NCBI GenBank assembly: GCA_007570785.1
Contig: ML662476.1
Location: 62,001 to 126,000 of the forward strand
Source of the DNA: Antilocapra americana
Taxonomy: Eukaryota > Chordata > Mammalia > Artiodactyla > Antilocapridae
DNA length: 64,000 nt
Direction: 5' to 3'
Below, in pieces: positions 23,510 through 34,307 of the stretch. Each line of letters begins with the position of its first letter. The first letter of the stretch is position 1. Under the pieces are notes generated by a model. It made no database searches. It was not told where the DNA came from and saw nothing but the letters and a program-made list of their open reading frames with translations. Position numbers and translations under genes: made by a program.

Positions 23510-23704
23510 CTTGTGATGCTTCATTTTGATTTTCCAGAGTTGAAACTTGGCAGTCAAGGGGTGAATTTTGAAAGATCACTGATGCATGTGGCCAAATCTC
23601 CCCCTCCAGCTGTCCCAGCCAGTGCTGATGCCCTCTTATGGGTCTCAGGCTTCCCTGAGTGCAAATGAGGCATCCTGGAGGAAAAAGAGCTCACTGCCAG
23701 TTTA
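23510..23704. repeat. inverted repeat, right arm
   Basis: Partner of 22271-22483 in opposite orientation; see that entry. The homology starts at CTTGTGATGCTTCATTTTG and ends near CCAGTTTA. Confidence 0.85.
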
Positions 23705-24228
23705 GTGGTTCTTGAAAATCTCACCTTCTTCCCCAGGCTGCCTGTTTTAGGATACTATCCTTAGGGTCTTCATGTAGATGCCCCAAGCATTCCGAGGAGG
23801 AGTCCTTTTGCTGTCCTCCTGATGCCATCAAGACGGCCTTTCCAGTTTTAAGGGGCAGGAGTGTGCGCAGACAGGTTAGACTATAGGAGAGAAAAATGGG
23901 AAGAGTGGAGTGGAGGCCATGGGATGAGCCCTGGGGCACGTGTACTCAACACACTGAGTAGAGAAGCCAGTAAGGGCTTCAGGAGACTGTGGCCGGCAAG
24001 GTGGAGGCAATAGAGCATGGGAGGATGAGAGGAAGGTGTTTAAGGGAGTCAGAGTGAGTCAACAGTGAGAGCGTTCTGAGGGCATGGACATGGAGTGAGA
24101 ATGTCTTTGGCGTCATGCTGGTTACTGGTGTCTGTTGCACTCCGGGGGGCAGTCAGATTAGACCTGTCAGTGCAGAGTGGACCGAACCAGGAAGGGGCGC
24201 CAGAGGTAGCAGGTGTAGGCAATTCTAG
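23705..24228 (+). other. intron sequence, possibly old mammalian repeat
   Basis: GC/AG-rich text with GAGGCCATGGGATGAG and GGGGCACGTGTACTC. This style recurs at 25-27, 32, 41 and 59 kb and resembles ancient mammal-wide LINE-derived sequence. No family assigned. Confidence 0.35.
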
Positions 24229-24245
24229 CTGGCAGGATTTTCTTT

Positions 24246-24386
24246 TTGTTTTTCTCCAGTATTTAACTGTTTATTTAGCTGCACTGGATCTTAGTTGCAG
24301 CATATCTGGTTCCCTGCCCAAGGATCGAACCTTTCATCCCTTCATTGAGAGTGTAGAGTCTTACCCACTGGACCACCAAGAAAGTT
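24246..24386 (-). mobile_element. CHR-type SINE fragment, - strand
   Basis: Tail TTTAACTGTTTATTTAGCTG and head ACCCACTGGACCACCAAGAA, with the middle deleted. It is flanked by CTGGCAGGATTTTCTTT (24229-24245) and CTGGCAGGTTTCTTT (about 24388), a TSD with small changes. Confidence 0.75.
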
Positions 24387-24402
24387 TCTGGCAGGTTTCT
24401 TT

Positions 24403-25060
24403 CTAATTGAAGTATAGTTGATTTACAATATTGTATTAGTTCAAGATATACCATACAGTAAGTCTGTATTTTTCAGACTGTAGATTATTACAAGATATTG
24501 GGTACAATTCCCTGTGCTGTACAGTAAATCCTTATTGCTTATTTGTTTTATGTATGATAGTGTGCGTTTGTTAATCTCATGCCCCAGATTTGTCCCTCCC
24601 CACTCCTTGATAACTATGAGTTTGTTTTCTATGTCTGTTGAGTCTGTTTCTGTTTTTTATAATTCACTTGTATTATTTTTTAGATTCCACATATAAGTGA
24701 TATCATATAGTATTTGTCCTTTCTTTCTGACTTATTTCACGAAACATAATACACTCTAGGTCCATCCATGTTGCTGCAAATGGCATTATTTCATTCTTTT
24801 TATGGCTGAGTAATATTCCATTGTATTTATGTGCCACATCTTGTTTATCCATCAGTGGACCTTTAGGTTGCTTCTATGTCTTGGCTATTGTAAATAGTGC
24901 TGCTGTGAATGTAGGAGTGCATGTATCGCTTTGAATCATTTTTCTGGGATATATGCCTAGCTGTGGAATTGCTGAGTCATTTCCATTCCCACTAACAGTG
25001 TATCAAGGTTCCCTTTTCTCCATATCTTCTTCAACACTTTGTAGACTTTCTCATGATATA
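24403..25060 (-). mobile_element. old L1 3' end, - strand
   Basis: Antisense 3' UTR (AATTGAAGTATAGTTGATTT) and ORF2 C-terminal text (TATGGCTGAGTAATATTCCA, GCTTCTATGTCTTGGCTATT). Older than the young L1 copies, judging by substitutions and a different 3' UTR. Confidence 0.85.
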
Positions 25061-25990
25061 GCAAGTATTTTTGATGTGAAAGAAAACCAAGAAGTAGGAC
25101 AGTGGCTGGTAGTAGGGAATGATGTAGGGTCAGGGAGACTTTTTAAAAAATTAATATATTTGAGATTCTGGAACTGTCTGGTCAAGAAGGTCACATTCAT
25201 GATTCAGAGAGAAGGAACAGTTAAAGAGTGAAATTTCATGCATGTAGCAAGGAATTCAATTCAGGACACAAAGGGAAGAACTTGCTTCTGTCTGGAGCAG
25301 GGTGTCCACCATGAAGAGGAGGCAGAAGGAAGTGCAGGGGTGGATATTCCAAGTATACGCAGTCCTAGATTCTTCCATTTTCTCAGTAAATAAAACTTTG
25401 ATAAGTTCATCATCTCACTGGAAATAGTGGTTTGAGGGAGGCAGCTGGCAGCGGAGTTGAGAATGCAGAGCAGGGTCGAGCCTTATTGAGGTTTATAGTC
25501 AAGATGGTAAAGTGAGAACAGGGAGCACACGTGTTTTACACGGTGTTGAGGTGCTGAGGTGTAGGCAGGGGATGGGGACAGCCAGGCTGATGTGATAGGG
25601 AGAGAGGAACCAGGGTGCTGGTATATGAAGGCTTGGCTGTGGTGGTGGGGTCTCGACAGACCTGGTGGGCCGGGGATGACTGCCCATGTGACTGTGACTG
25701 ATCCAGGGCCCATGCAGGGGATAGAGGTTTACGGGAGACTGCAGAACCAGAGCCAGAACGGTGTGGTTGGGGACTAGATGTCCATGTATTGATTCATTGG
25801 TGATCAAACATGAATTGGTGACTCTGTGCCAGGCCTTCCTTGAAGTTTTGGGGAAACGTGTTGAAAAGACATCTGTTGAAGTGGAGCTGGCATTCCACGA
25901 AGAGGGGTGGTCTGAGACCCACATGAGTTTAGGGCCCAGCTGCTCTCTGAAGGGTGGAGGGGGTCTTGGGAAAGGGTGGTAGGTGCTGTT
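25061..25990 (+). other. intron sequence, possibly old mammalian repeat
   Basis: AG-rich sequence such as GGACAGTGGCTGGTAGTAGG and GTGGTGGGGTCTCGACAGAC. It resembles old mammal-wide repeat consensus in style, but I cannot assign a family. No exon seen. Confidence 0.4.
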
Positions 25991-26039
25991 TTATTATTTT
26001 TAAAAATTTTATTATAGTTGATTTATAACATTGTGTTAA
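25991..26039 (-). mobile_element. old L1 3' end, part 1
   Basis: TTTTATTATAGTTGATTTAT and following bases are antisense L1 3' end. It continues after the Bov-tA at 26305. Confidence 0.75.
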
Positions 26040-26049
26040 TTTCTGATGT

Positions 26050-26294
26050 GTATGCATGTGTGCTAAGTTGCTTCAGTTGTGTCCAACTCGTTGCAACCCT
26101 GTGGACTATAGCCCACCAGGCTCCTCTGTCCATGGGATTCTCCAGGCAAGAATACTGGAGTGGGTTGCCATGCCCTCCTCCAGGGGGTTTTCCTGACCCA
26201 GAAATCCAACCTGTGTCTTTTGCATCTCCTGCATTGGCAGGCGTTTTTTTTTTTTTTTTTTTTTTTTACCACTCATACCACCTGGGAAGCCCAG
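26050..26294 (-). mobile_element. Bov-tA SINE with internal T-run, - strand
   Basis: A near full-length antisense Bov-tA (CCACCAGGCTCCTCTGTCCA, AATACTGGAGTGGGTTGCCA). A perfect 10-base TSD TTTCTGATGT is at 26040-26049 and 26295-26304. A run of about 24 T (26244-26267) interrupts the tRNA-like head, an unusual site for expansion. Confidence 0.93.
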
Positions 26295-26304
26295 TTTCTG
26301 ATGT

Positions 26305-26520
26305 ACATCCAAGTAGTTCAGTTATATGTGTATACATATATATATATATGTATACACACACACACATTCTTTTTTCAATATTCTGTTCCATTGTGATTTA
26401 TCACAGAATGTTGAACATAGTTCCCTATGCTCTATAGTAGGACTTTGTTGTTTATCCACTTGCTATATAATAGTTTGCAACTGCTAATCCTAACATCTCA
26501 ATCCTTCCCTCATCCACCTT
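26305..26520 (-). mobile_element. old L1 3' end, part 2
   Basis: Continuation of the host L1 (TAGTTCCCTATGCTCTATAG, TTTATCCACTTGCTATATAA), with TA and CA simple repeats at about 26334-26365. Confidence 0.75.
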
Positions 26521-27412
26521 GGGTGTGATGTTTTTGGAAGGGCAGTCAGGAAGGTCTCTGGGTGGAGGTGACAGTTGAGCAGAAACATGGATCAAGTGAG
26601 AGAAGGTGGGTCTTACAGACATCCTGGGCAGAGCGCTCTAGTGCAGAAGCCCCAGGGAGGGCTCTTCGGTGCTGGAGGGGGAAGTGGTAGGGAAGCTGGG
26701 GGTGGGGTGGGGGAGACAGTTGGAGGCAGGAGGTGAGATCTTTCTCAGTCATGGCTTCAACCCAAGGGTGACAGGGAGCCCTGAGGGCTGAGTGAGCACA
26801 GACCCGGGCCTGAAGCAAGCAATCAAGCTCCCAGTGGTGGACAAGACAGTTTCTGTGGGGGTGGAGGAGGCATGGGAGGCAGGGCTCAAGGTCACGGGTG
26901 AGGTATCTTCCCAAGTGCAGGTGACAGTGATAATAGGAGTTGAGGTGGAGACCAGGGTGGCGAGGAATGCAGTGAAGGACTTAGTGTGGGAGAGAAGGAC
27001 CAGAAGGAGTGGATGCAGAAGGAACAGTGAGGAGAGTCTCAAGGGAGCAGAGGGTTTTGAAGGAGTGAGGTCATTTCAGAATTGTTTGTGGGATCAAGAA
27101 CGCCCTCTCCCCCACTCCCTGTCCCTGAGATGTGTGGGATCTGACATAAATGTCTCCATCTGAGAGGCTTGTGAGAAGACGCCTCCGGGGCACCTGGGCT
27201 GCTGTGAACACAGGACTCCAACCCCAGGGCGAGTTTGCCACAGAGAGAGCTGGAGAGCTGGAGGCGGGGTCCCAGGGTGCTGTGGCATGATGGCCTTCAG
27301 CACAGGCTGCGGCCCAGGGCTGGGAGCTGCAGCTGAGATTGAAGGGTGCTTGCTCCTCAAGGCACGAAGCTCTGGTGCTGTGCTTCCCTCTTTCCCATAC
27401 TGCTCCCAACCA
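26521..27412 (+). other. intron sequence, possibly old mammalian repeat
   Basis: GC- and G-rich sequence with AG-rich words (GGCAGAGCGCTCTAGTGCAG). It resembles ancient LINE-derived sequence, not a gene: frames are open on several strands with no exon borders. Confidence 0.4.
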
Positions 27413-27697
27413 CTTAAAAAATATATATATATTGTTTTGGCCATGCTGCATAGACGCTTTCTCTAGTTGTGTGAGCAGGGCCTACTCTTTGTTGAGTCTT
27501 CTCCCTGTGGTGGCTCCTCTTATTGTGGAGACAGGCTTTAGGATGCACGAGTTTATGTTTCAGCTGGTGGACTCAGTAGTTGTGGTGCACGGGCTTAGTT
27601 GCTTTGCAGCAAGTGGAATCCTCCTGGACCAGGGATTGAACCGTGTCTCCTACATTGTCAGATGGATTCTTAACCATTAGACCACTAGGGAAGCCCT
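27413..27697 (-). mobile_element. CHR-type SINE, - strand
   Basis: Tail of AT repeats, GGCCATGCTGCATAGACGCT, CCTGTGGTGGCTCCTCTTAT, CTGGACCAGGGATTGAACC and a head ...ACCACTAGGGAAGCCC. Confidence 0.88.
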
Positions 27698-28692
27698 CTC
27701 CCCACTGTTGATAATTTTTTGACTTGATGCACACACACACATTTTTTTCACTCTTGGACGTACACATACAAACACAAGACCTGGTCTCCCTTGTTTTCTT
27801 TCATATATAAGATTGAGTTCTAGGAAAGAGTTAATTAGTCTTCTGACCATTTGCAGACCTACTGTAAGATGTATTTATAAAATGGGTTTATTGTAATAAT
27901 AATCAATCACTTGAGAACTGAGGGATATGGTTTCCTAAGTGTGGATCCAGTGAGGTGTAGACAAATTTAAGTTCTATAGGGAAAAAAGCCTTTTATTTCC
28001 CCTCAAAATGTGCTGGGAGACCAACAGATGTTCTCTACTGACCTACAGGAATGGAGACAACAGAACCTCTTCTGCCCTGCTCTGCTATTTTGTGTATCAA
28101 AAGTAGATCTTGACTTTAGTTTTTGTTTTACAAACAGAAACAGGAAGAGACACAAAAATTGTGTGGCTACTGTCCTGCAGAGCTGAGTGTGTATACGTTT
28201 GAAATTTAGATGTGACTGATATGTAGAGTTGGGTCCGGCTCTCACAGACCCAAGCTGAAAATGCTTTTTGTATTTTAAAAGTTTTTCAAAATAAAACCCA
28301 ACCAAGGAAGAACATGGAGCAGAGTTTTCCATAGCCCTTAAAGCCTAAAATATTTACCATTTGGTTATTCACAGTTTGCTAACCCTGGTCTAGACTGATA
28401 TTTCATTTCCAGTTCTGACCATGATATGGATGAGTCTTTGTCACAGAATCGTTGCATTGTATTCATTCAGAAATCCTAAAAGTATTCACTGATGCTTCTT
28501 ATGTGCAAGTGGCCAGGTTTGCAGGATGTCTGCCGGCTGTCAAAGAGTATGTGTTTTAGTAAGGGAGGCAGACATTAAACAAATAATTGCACAAATAATT
28601 AACTAAAATAATTAATGACAGAGGAGCTCTGAAGGTTGCTAAAAGAGGGCAGATGGGGGTCTCTGGGAGCTTTTCTGGATAAGTGGCTTTAG
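27698..28692 (+). other. intron sequence, possibly old mammalian repeat in part
   Basis: AT-rich. About 28450-28690 carries a TTCATTCAGAAATCC...GACATTAAACAAATAATTG stretch in the style of mammal-wide ancient repeats. No exon. Confidence 0.4.
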
Positions 28693-29558
28693 CCTACATT
28701 TGAAGGTTGAACCTGCTCATAGAGTAAGGGCAGGAGCAGGGCAGGAACTGAGCAATAGCTGGTGGCCGGGAGGACTTCCTGTTCCTTCTACCATAGTCAG
28801 TCAGCACGAAGCCAGCAGGATCATTTCCGAAGGATAGTAAGTTAGAGAGAAAATTGTGTCGGGACAGATGAGGGACTGGGCCCATGGGTCTTGGCTCCGG
28901 ATGACCAGTGACATGCAGACTCCTGGGTCCCCCTCCCCAGAGTCCTGCTCTCCCCACCGCCAAGACCCAGGGCTCTGGGGCCAGTGGGCCCAGACACCGC
29001 TGGTGTACCCCTCTGTGCGCTTCTCTTCTCTAGTCTCTTCTAGGAGACTAATAAAAGCCTGACACGTGGACCTATCCTAGAGTGATGCTTCTGAGGCGCA
29101 TGTGAAGAAATGCTGCGTTTCTGTCACTCAGGGTGCCGTTTTCCGCTGGCCAGCCCTCTCCACCTCCTGGGGCTGGTGCCTGTCTCCCTCTCACCCCCTT
29201 CCCTGCCCCCCACCCACCATTGCCATACAAGACTGTGAATATCAGCCACTGACATTTCCTAGCCCAAATGGGGGCTCCTGGCTGCCTCCTCAGAGGGCCT
29301 TTGGCAACGGCAGGAGGATTTCCAAGGAAACCCCAAAGCCTGCGGCTTCTTCACGTGGAAGGAGATGGCGGGCCCACCGCGTGGCCCCTTGGTCTTCGGG
29401 GGCAGGAGGTGTTGGGGGATGGGGCGAGACCCCGAGCTGACCTTTCCCGTGGTGCACCGGGGCCGCCCACAGAGTCCTCTGCGCCTGGCGTAGTCTGGGC
29501 AATGGCGCTGCCGCCTCTCCTCAGGGAGTCTGAGCTGGGGGACCTGCCAGTGCGCCTG
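28693..29558 (+). other. GC-rich FMN2 intron upstream of the exon
   Basis: The last part, especially 29260-29560, is GC-rich with several CpG. The reading frame running into the exon is open from 29268, but its sequence does not resemble formin-2 and it precedes a good acceptor. Confidence 0.55.
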
Positions 29559-29583
29559 CCTAACGACCGTGTCTCACCTGCAG
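29559..29583 (+). other. FMN2: FMN2 exon 3' splice site (branch point plus acceptor)
   Basis: A CTAAC branch-point-like motif spans 29560-29564, with candidate branch A at 29563, 21 bases before the exon. It is followed by a short, weak pyrimidine stretch and CAG at 29581-29583. The tract is interrupted by purines, so the site looks only moderately strong; the exon's conserved coding frame supports its use. Confidence 0.75.
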
Positions 29584-29750
29584 GGAGAACTCTGCTGGAG
29601 AAACTGTTCAGCCAGCAGGAGAACGGGCCTCCAGAAGAAGCAGAGAAGTTCTGCTCACGGATCATTGCCATGGGGCTCCTCCTTCCTTTCAGCGACTGCT
29701 TCCGGGAACCGTGCGGGCAGAACGCCCAGTCCAGCTCTGTTCCGTTTGAT
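29584..29750 (+). CDS. FMN2: FMN2 (formin-2) internal coding exon, probably exon 2
   Basis: The exon encodes a split glycine followed by 55 codons, beginning [20 protein letters not shown], continuing [20 protein letters not shown] and ending SVPFD. I recognise this as the conserved segment of formin-2 between the long N-terminal region and the proline-rich FH1 region. Formin-2 is an actin nucleator that works with Spire proteins in oocyte spindle positioning, vesicle-linked actin networks and neurons; those roles are family knowledge. The sequence shows an AG acceptor ending at 29583 (intron phase 1, glycine codon split G|GG) and a GTAAGT donor at 29751 (phase 0 after the Asp codon). Length is 167 bases. 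The residues just before the end ([12 protein letters not shown]) seem to differ from the human protein as I remember it, as expected for a diverging linker. The frame stays open well into both introns (29268-29882), but the outside part does not look like formin-2. Only this exon is visible; the FH1 and FH2 domains lie outside the window. Confidence 0.92.
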
Positions 29751-29756
29751 GTAAGT
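29749..29756 (+). other. FMN2: FMN2 exon 5' splice site
   Basis: The exon ends ...GAT and the intron starts GTAAGT at 29751. The +1 to +6 bases match the U1 consensus perfectly, while the exon's last base is T rather than the usual G. The strong intronic half probably compensates. Confidence 0.85.
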
Positions 29757-31156
29757 AGGAGAGTTCACAGGACTCGCCGGCTGAGAGGCAGCTGCAGTGG
29801 CAACAGCAGCTCTGATGTGTGTCTGCCTGCGCCCCACCTTCACGCGATGCAGGCCTCCCTGCCCCTGCCCACGGCAGCTTAACACGTCTTTTTCCTTTCT
29901 GATGAGGTTCTTAAGTATATTTGTCCAGCTTCCTTTTCTTAATAGATGGCCACTCTCAGCAGTTTTGTAGCCTGCTTTAGCCAGTGATGGGTTTTGAGTG
30001 GCTCTGAGTCAGTCTTTCTGACTTTACTGGTCATGGATGTACCTTCAGAAGCAGCTAGGAGGCTGGAAGCTTTGTTCCCAGAATGCGGCAGGTTTCTGAG
30101 GGCCTTGCAGCGCTATTCCCATGTGTTTATGGCTCATCTGTGTACTGTTGACACGAAGTAGTCCTGTCTGCTTTCTCCCCGGCTCCCACTCACCAAGAGG
30201 GTTAATTCTGCAGAACAGTCATTCCAGGCTGTTTCATAATTGGTAACAAATGACAGCGTAGCTGGGTTATCACTTTCAAGCCAGAGTATTGCTCATCTTC
30301 GTCAGGTATGTGGTACATGTGTGACCTTGGGGGCTGTGATGAGTGGGCCCTTAAACCCAGAAGTGTGGGAATTCCCACACAGGATTGTGTTATGAGGAAA
30401 GTGGAGAAGCTCGGCTCCCTGTGTGGAGCACGGAGTTTGTGCCATGGAGGGCTGGGTCTTATCCGTGTGGGCTGCTTCTGCCTGTGCCCTGCTTCTGATC
30501 GCACCCCTGTCTCCTCTGTGTGTGTGCAAGGGGTGCTGTAGTGAGGAGTGTGGAGAGGTACTGGAAATGAGCCCTGGTTGAGATCAAGAAGAGAGAGAAA
30601 ATCCCAAAATGTCCGTACACATCGGTTTTTTTTTTTTTTTTCCTTGCTATCCTTTACCCATCACAACTGTGGTCTCCCTTCAGCTTTAGGAAAAGAAGAT
30701 TCCCTGGGATGAACTGTGATTTGTGAGGCTTTCTTAAGATTGATTGATGTATTCACCCACCCATCCATCCATCATCTATATCTATCTCTGTATCTATCAC
30801 TTGTTATCTCCATCCATCCATTCATCCATCCACCCATCTGTCTGTCTATCCGTATGTCCATACATGACATGGCAGCTAACTACTGCTTAGTAGATCTTTT
30901 TCTTTTGTGAGAAGAATTGGATAACTAAAAACTTTTCTTCCCTTTCCCTTTTTGAGAGCTGTATGTGTCATTACAGGGATAGAACCTGGAGACGGTTGGG
31001 GGCTAAAAGCTTTAGCCAGCTGTGTTCTAGAAGATACATCAATTTGCATTACAAATTAAAATAAATATGGACAAAGGCCAATACTAGCCACTCCTAACAC
31101 TTGTTTTTTGATTAAAACTACCCCAAGTTGACTGCATTTTCTTCCCTTAAAGCTCA
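29757..31156 (+). other. FMN2 intron after the exon
   Basis: No recognised element apart from a poly-T tract (about 30625-30642) and the CATC/TATC microsatellite listed separately. Confidence 0.5.
30757..30868. repeat. imperfect (CATC)n/(TATC)n microsatellite
   Basis: Interrupted tetranucleotide array of CATC, TATC and CTGT units (ACCCATCCATCCATCATC and so on). Likely length-polymorphic. Confidence 0.9.
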
Positions 31157-31168
31157 GAAATAAAGTCT

Positions 31169-31292
31169 GTTGTTTAGTTGCCCAGTCATGTCTGACTTTG
31201 CAACCCCAAGGACAGTAGCCCACCAGGCTCCTCTGTCCATGGGATTTTCCAGGCAAGAACACTGGAGTGGGTTGCCATTTCCTTCTCCAGGG
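31169..31292 (-). mobile_element. 5'-truncated Bov-tA SINE, - strand, perfect TSD
   Basis: A 124-base antisense Bov-tA 3' part. The TSD GAAATAAAGTCT is identical at 31157-31168 and 31293-31304. The tRNA-like head is absent, so the copy is 5'-truncated rather than eroded. Confidence 0.94.
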
Positions 31293-31304
31293 GAAATAAA
31301 GTCT

Positions 31305-32264
31305 ATCAGTCAATTAATGTGGAATTGAAATAAACTGAAAAGAGTAATCCTATTTCTCCCTTTTTAAAAAATCACTGAACTAGCAGTTTCTTGCTCCCCA
31401 CCTCCCTCTATTCTTATGTTAGACAGCCCAGTAACCCTTCCCAGCCTGGTCACTGGAGGGCAGCTGGGTATGGCATAGAGAGTGAAAAGCAAAATAAATG
31501 CAGCCCCTTACTGTGGTATGAAGTGATTTCCTCAGAGTGGGGAATTTCTTTCCCCAGCTTTGTGTGGCTGCATTTGCTGACTTTATTTGTTGGCTCCGTG
31601 CTACCTCTCCATCCCCGCCCTCCACCCCCGCCTCCCCCAGTCAAACCTAACTCGAAACAAGAAACATCATTTCCTATGTCTAAGTGGCATGTCATCAACA
31701 GAAGTGTTCACTCACTGTATGCACGGTCGCGGAGTTTCTTCAAAGCCTAGAAGAGGAATCAATATAAACAGGTCTTAATAGGAAAGGGGGAAGAATGCAC
31801 TTTCTGTGGGGAGAGGAGTTTCTGATAATTGGCCTCTCTGCTGGCTTCCAGCTGGGAAGATTCTCTGCTGCTGGGAGATTTTCTAACCAGCAGTTCTCTA
31901 GAGGACAGTTTCCCATTGAGACAGACCAGCCTGCGGGTATTAGCTCTGGTATAAGCTCGTGAGGGCCCTCTTCCCACCCCCACCTTTGCTTCCTTCCCTG
32001 GCAGCACTCCTGCGCGCCCCCTCCCCCGACTCCATCCATACAGATCCCAGCACAGGGCTTCCATCTGGATCTGGAGAGTGTCCTCATGCAGTTTATGGAC
32101 TGACCTACTTCAGTCAACCCTCTTGGTTTAGTCCCATGTTATTTTATACATTTTTAGGGCCTAATATTTCGCTTTAGAAATGCTACAGAAAATATAAAAG
32201 GATTTCACATTCTCCCTTACAGTTTTTACTGGGTTAAAATTTCAAGAATACTGAAAGGCACAGG
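31305..32264 (+). other. intron sequence, no recognised element
   Basis: About 960 bases with a pyrimidine/C-rich patch near 31600-31640. Only chance frames. Confidence 0.5.
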
Positions 32265-32700
32265 TCTTTGAATGATAATGTTCATTCATTCACAAGTGTT
32301 TGCTGAATGCATTCTACATGCCAGGCAGTGTTCTAGGCTCCAGAGAGAGATTAGTGAGCCAGGTCCTGTTCTCCTGAATTACACTGTTCACAATGGGGTG
32401 AGACAAGATGCAAACTCAAACACGGAGGAAAGCGTAGATAATGAATTCATGTCAGATTCTGGTAAGTGCAGTGAAAGAAGTCAAGCAGGGGAATATGGTC
32501 AGTGATGGGGGTGGGGTGGGGAGAGTGTTATTGGGGGCCCCACATGTAATGTCTGGAGCACTGAGGAGAGGTTGGAGGGAAGGTCCCCGCAGGAGCCCAG
32601 TAGCAAGTGCAAAGGCCCTGAGAGGAATGAAGGCATGGTGTGAGGGCCTGCATAGCCACTGTTTCTGGACACAAGGTCAGAAGGGACTATTGAGCCAGGA
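32265..32700 (+). mobile_element. ancient mammal-wide repeat (L1M/L2-like), family unresolved
   Basis: TTCATTCATTCACAAGTGTT, CATGCCAGGCAGTGTTCTAG, and later AGTGCAAAGGCCCTGAGAGG match the general form of a common mammalian repeat ('ATTCATTCAACAAATATT...GTGCCAGGCACTGTTCTAGG'). Confidence 0.6.
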
Positions 32701-32736
32701 TTTTTGAGGTCTTGAAAGTAATGGAAGGAAAATGTG

Positions 32737-33803
32737 TTTATTTTTAATTAATTAATTACATTTAATTGGAGGCTAATTATTTTACAGTATTGTGGTGGTT
32801 TTTGCCATACATTGACATGAATCAGCCACGGGTGTACATGTGTCCTCCCTTCCCAAACTCCCCTCCCACCTCCCTCTCCATCCCATCACTCAGGGTTGTC
32901 CCAGTGCACCGACTTTGAGTGCCCTGTTTCATGTATCGAACTTGGATTGGTCATCTATTTCACATATGGTAATATAGGTGTTTCAATGCTATTCTTTCAA
33001 ACCATCCCACCATCTCCTCCCACATAGTCCAAAAGTCTGTTCTTCACATCTGTGTCTCTTTTGCTGTCTCGCATATAGGGTCATCATTACCATCTTTCTA
33101 AATTCTGTATATATGCAGTAATATACAGTATTAGTGTTTTTCTTTCTGACTTCACTCTGTATAATAGGCTCCAGTTTCATCCACCTCATTAGAACTGATT
33201 CAAATGTGTTCTTTTTAATAGCTGGGTAATATTCCATGGTGTATATGTACCACAACTTTCTTATCCATTCATCTGCCAATGGACATCTAGGTTGCTTCCA
33301 TGTCCTAGCTATTGTAAACAGTGCTGTGATGAACATTGGGGTACACATGTCTCTTTCAGTTCTGCTTTCCTTGGTGTATATGCCCAGCAGTAGGATTGCT
33401 GGGTCGTATAGTAGATCGGTTTTCAGTTTTTTAAGGACTCTCGACACTGTTCTCCATAGTGGCTGTACTAGTTTGCGGTCCCACCAACAGTGTAAGAGGA
33501 TTCCTTTTTCTCTGCACCCTCTCCAGCATTTATTGCTTGTAGACTTTTGGATGGCAGCCATTCTGACTGATGGGAAATGGTACCTCATTGTGGTTTTGAT
33601 TTGCATTTCTCTGATAATGAGTGATGTTGAGCATCTTTTCATGTGTTTGTTAGCCATTTGTATGTCTTCTTTGGAGAAATGTCTGTTTAGTTCTTTGGCC
33701 CATCTTTTGACTGGGTTGCTTATTTTTCTGGTATTGAGCTCCATGAGCTGTTTGTATATTTGTGAGATTAATTATTTGTCAGTTGCTTTGTTTGCTATTT
33801 TTT
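32737..33803 (-). mobile_element. twin-primed L1: 3' segment, - strand
   Basis: Antisense 3' UTR and ORF2 C-terminal region (frame 32989-33744, 251 codons with [20 protein letters not shown] and [20 protein letters not shown]). The matching inverted 5' segment lies at 33804-34297. Candidate TSD GGAAAATGTG (32727-32736) / GGAAGATGTG (34298-34307), one mismatch. Confidence 0.93.
32989..33744 (-). pseudogene. L1 ORF2 C-terminal fragment
   Basis: 251 codons of the L1 ORF2 thumb/C-terminal region with a Cys-containing [20 protein letters not shown] stretch matching the L1 C-terminal cysteine motif. It is cut off from the reverse transcriptase by the inversion and cannot be functional. Confidence 0.9.
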
Positions 33804-34297
33804 CTTCCACTCTGTGAGGCCACCATCACCCTAATACCAAAAGCAGACAAAGATGCCACAAAAAAGAAAACTGGCCAATATCACTGATGAACATACATGC
33901 AAAAATCCTCAACAAAATCCTAGCAAACGGAATCTAACAACATGTTAAAAAGATTATACATCATGGGAAAGTGGGCTTTATCCCAGGGATGCAGGGATTC
34001 TTTGATATTTGCAAATCAATTGATGTGATACACCACATTAACAACTTGAAGGATAAAAACCATATGATTATCTCAATAGATGGTAGAGAAAGCCTTTGAC
34101 AAAATTCAATGCCCATTTATGATAAAAACTCTCCAGAAAGCAGGCATAGAAGGAACATACCTCAACATAATAAAATCCATGTATGATAAACCCACAACAA
34201 ACATTATCCTCAATGGTGAAAAATTGAAAGCATTTCCCCTAAAGTCAGGAACGAGACAAGGGTGTCCACTCTGACCACTACTATTCAACATGGTTTT
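33804..34297 (+). mobile_element. twin-primed L1: inverted 5' segment, + strand
   Basis: + strand ORF2 reverse transcriptase text, from GAGGCCACCATCACCCTAAT onward. The frame at 34080-34274 includes [20 protein letters not shown] and SGTRQGCPL. It breaks off in the RT palm region at the right-hand TSD. Confidence 0.92.
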
Positions 34298-34307
34298 GGA
34301 AGATGTG

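Noticed and set aside
25499..25924. 141-codon - strand frame as a gene
   Set aside because: Low-complexity Pro/Ser/Thr-rich translation of GC/AG-rich intron, with no domain, no splice sites and opposite strand to the gene.
29268..29583. Upstream part of the open frame as a coding extension of the FMN2 exon
   Set aside because: A good branch point and AG acceptor precede the conserved part, and the upstream residues are low-complexity GC-rich text without resemblance to formin-2.
30757..30868. CRISPR-like short repeats
   Set aside because: It is a tetranucleotide microsatellite with no spacers. No CRISPR array is expected or seen in this mammalian sequence.
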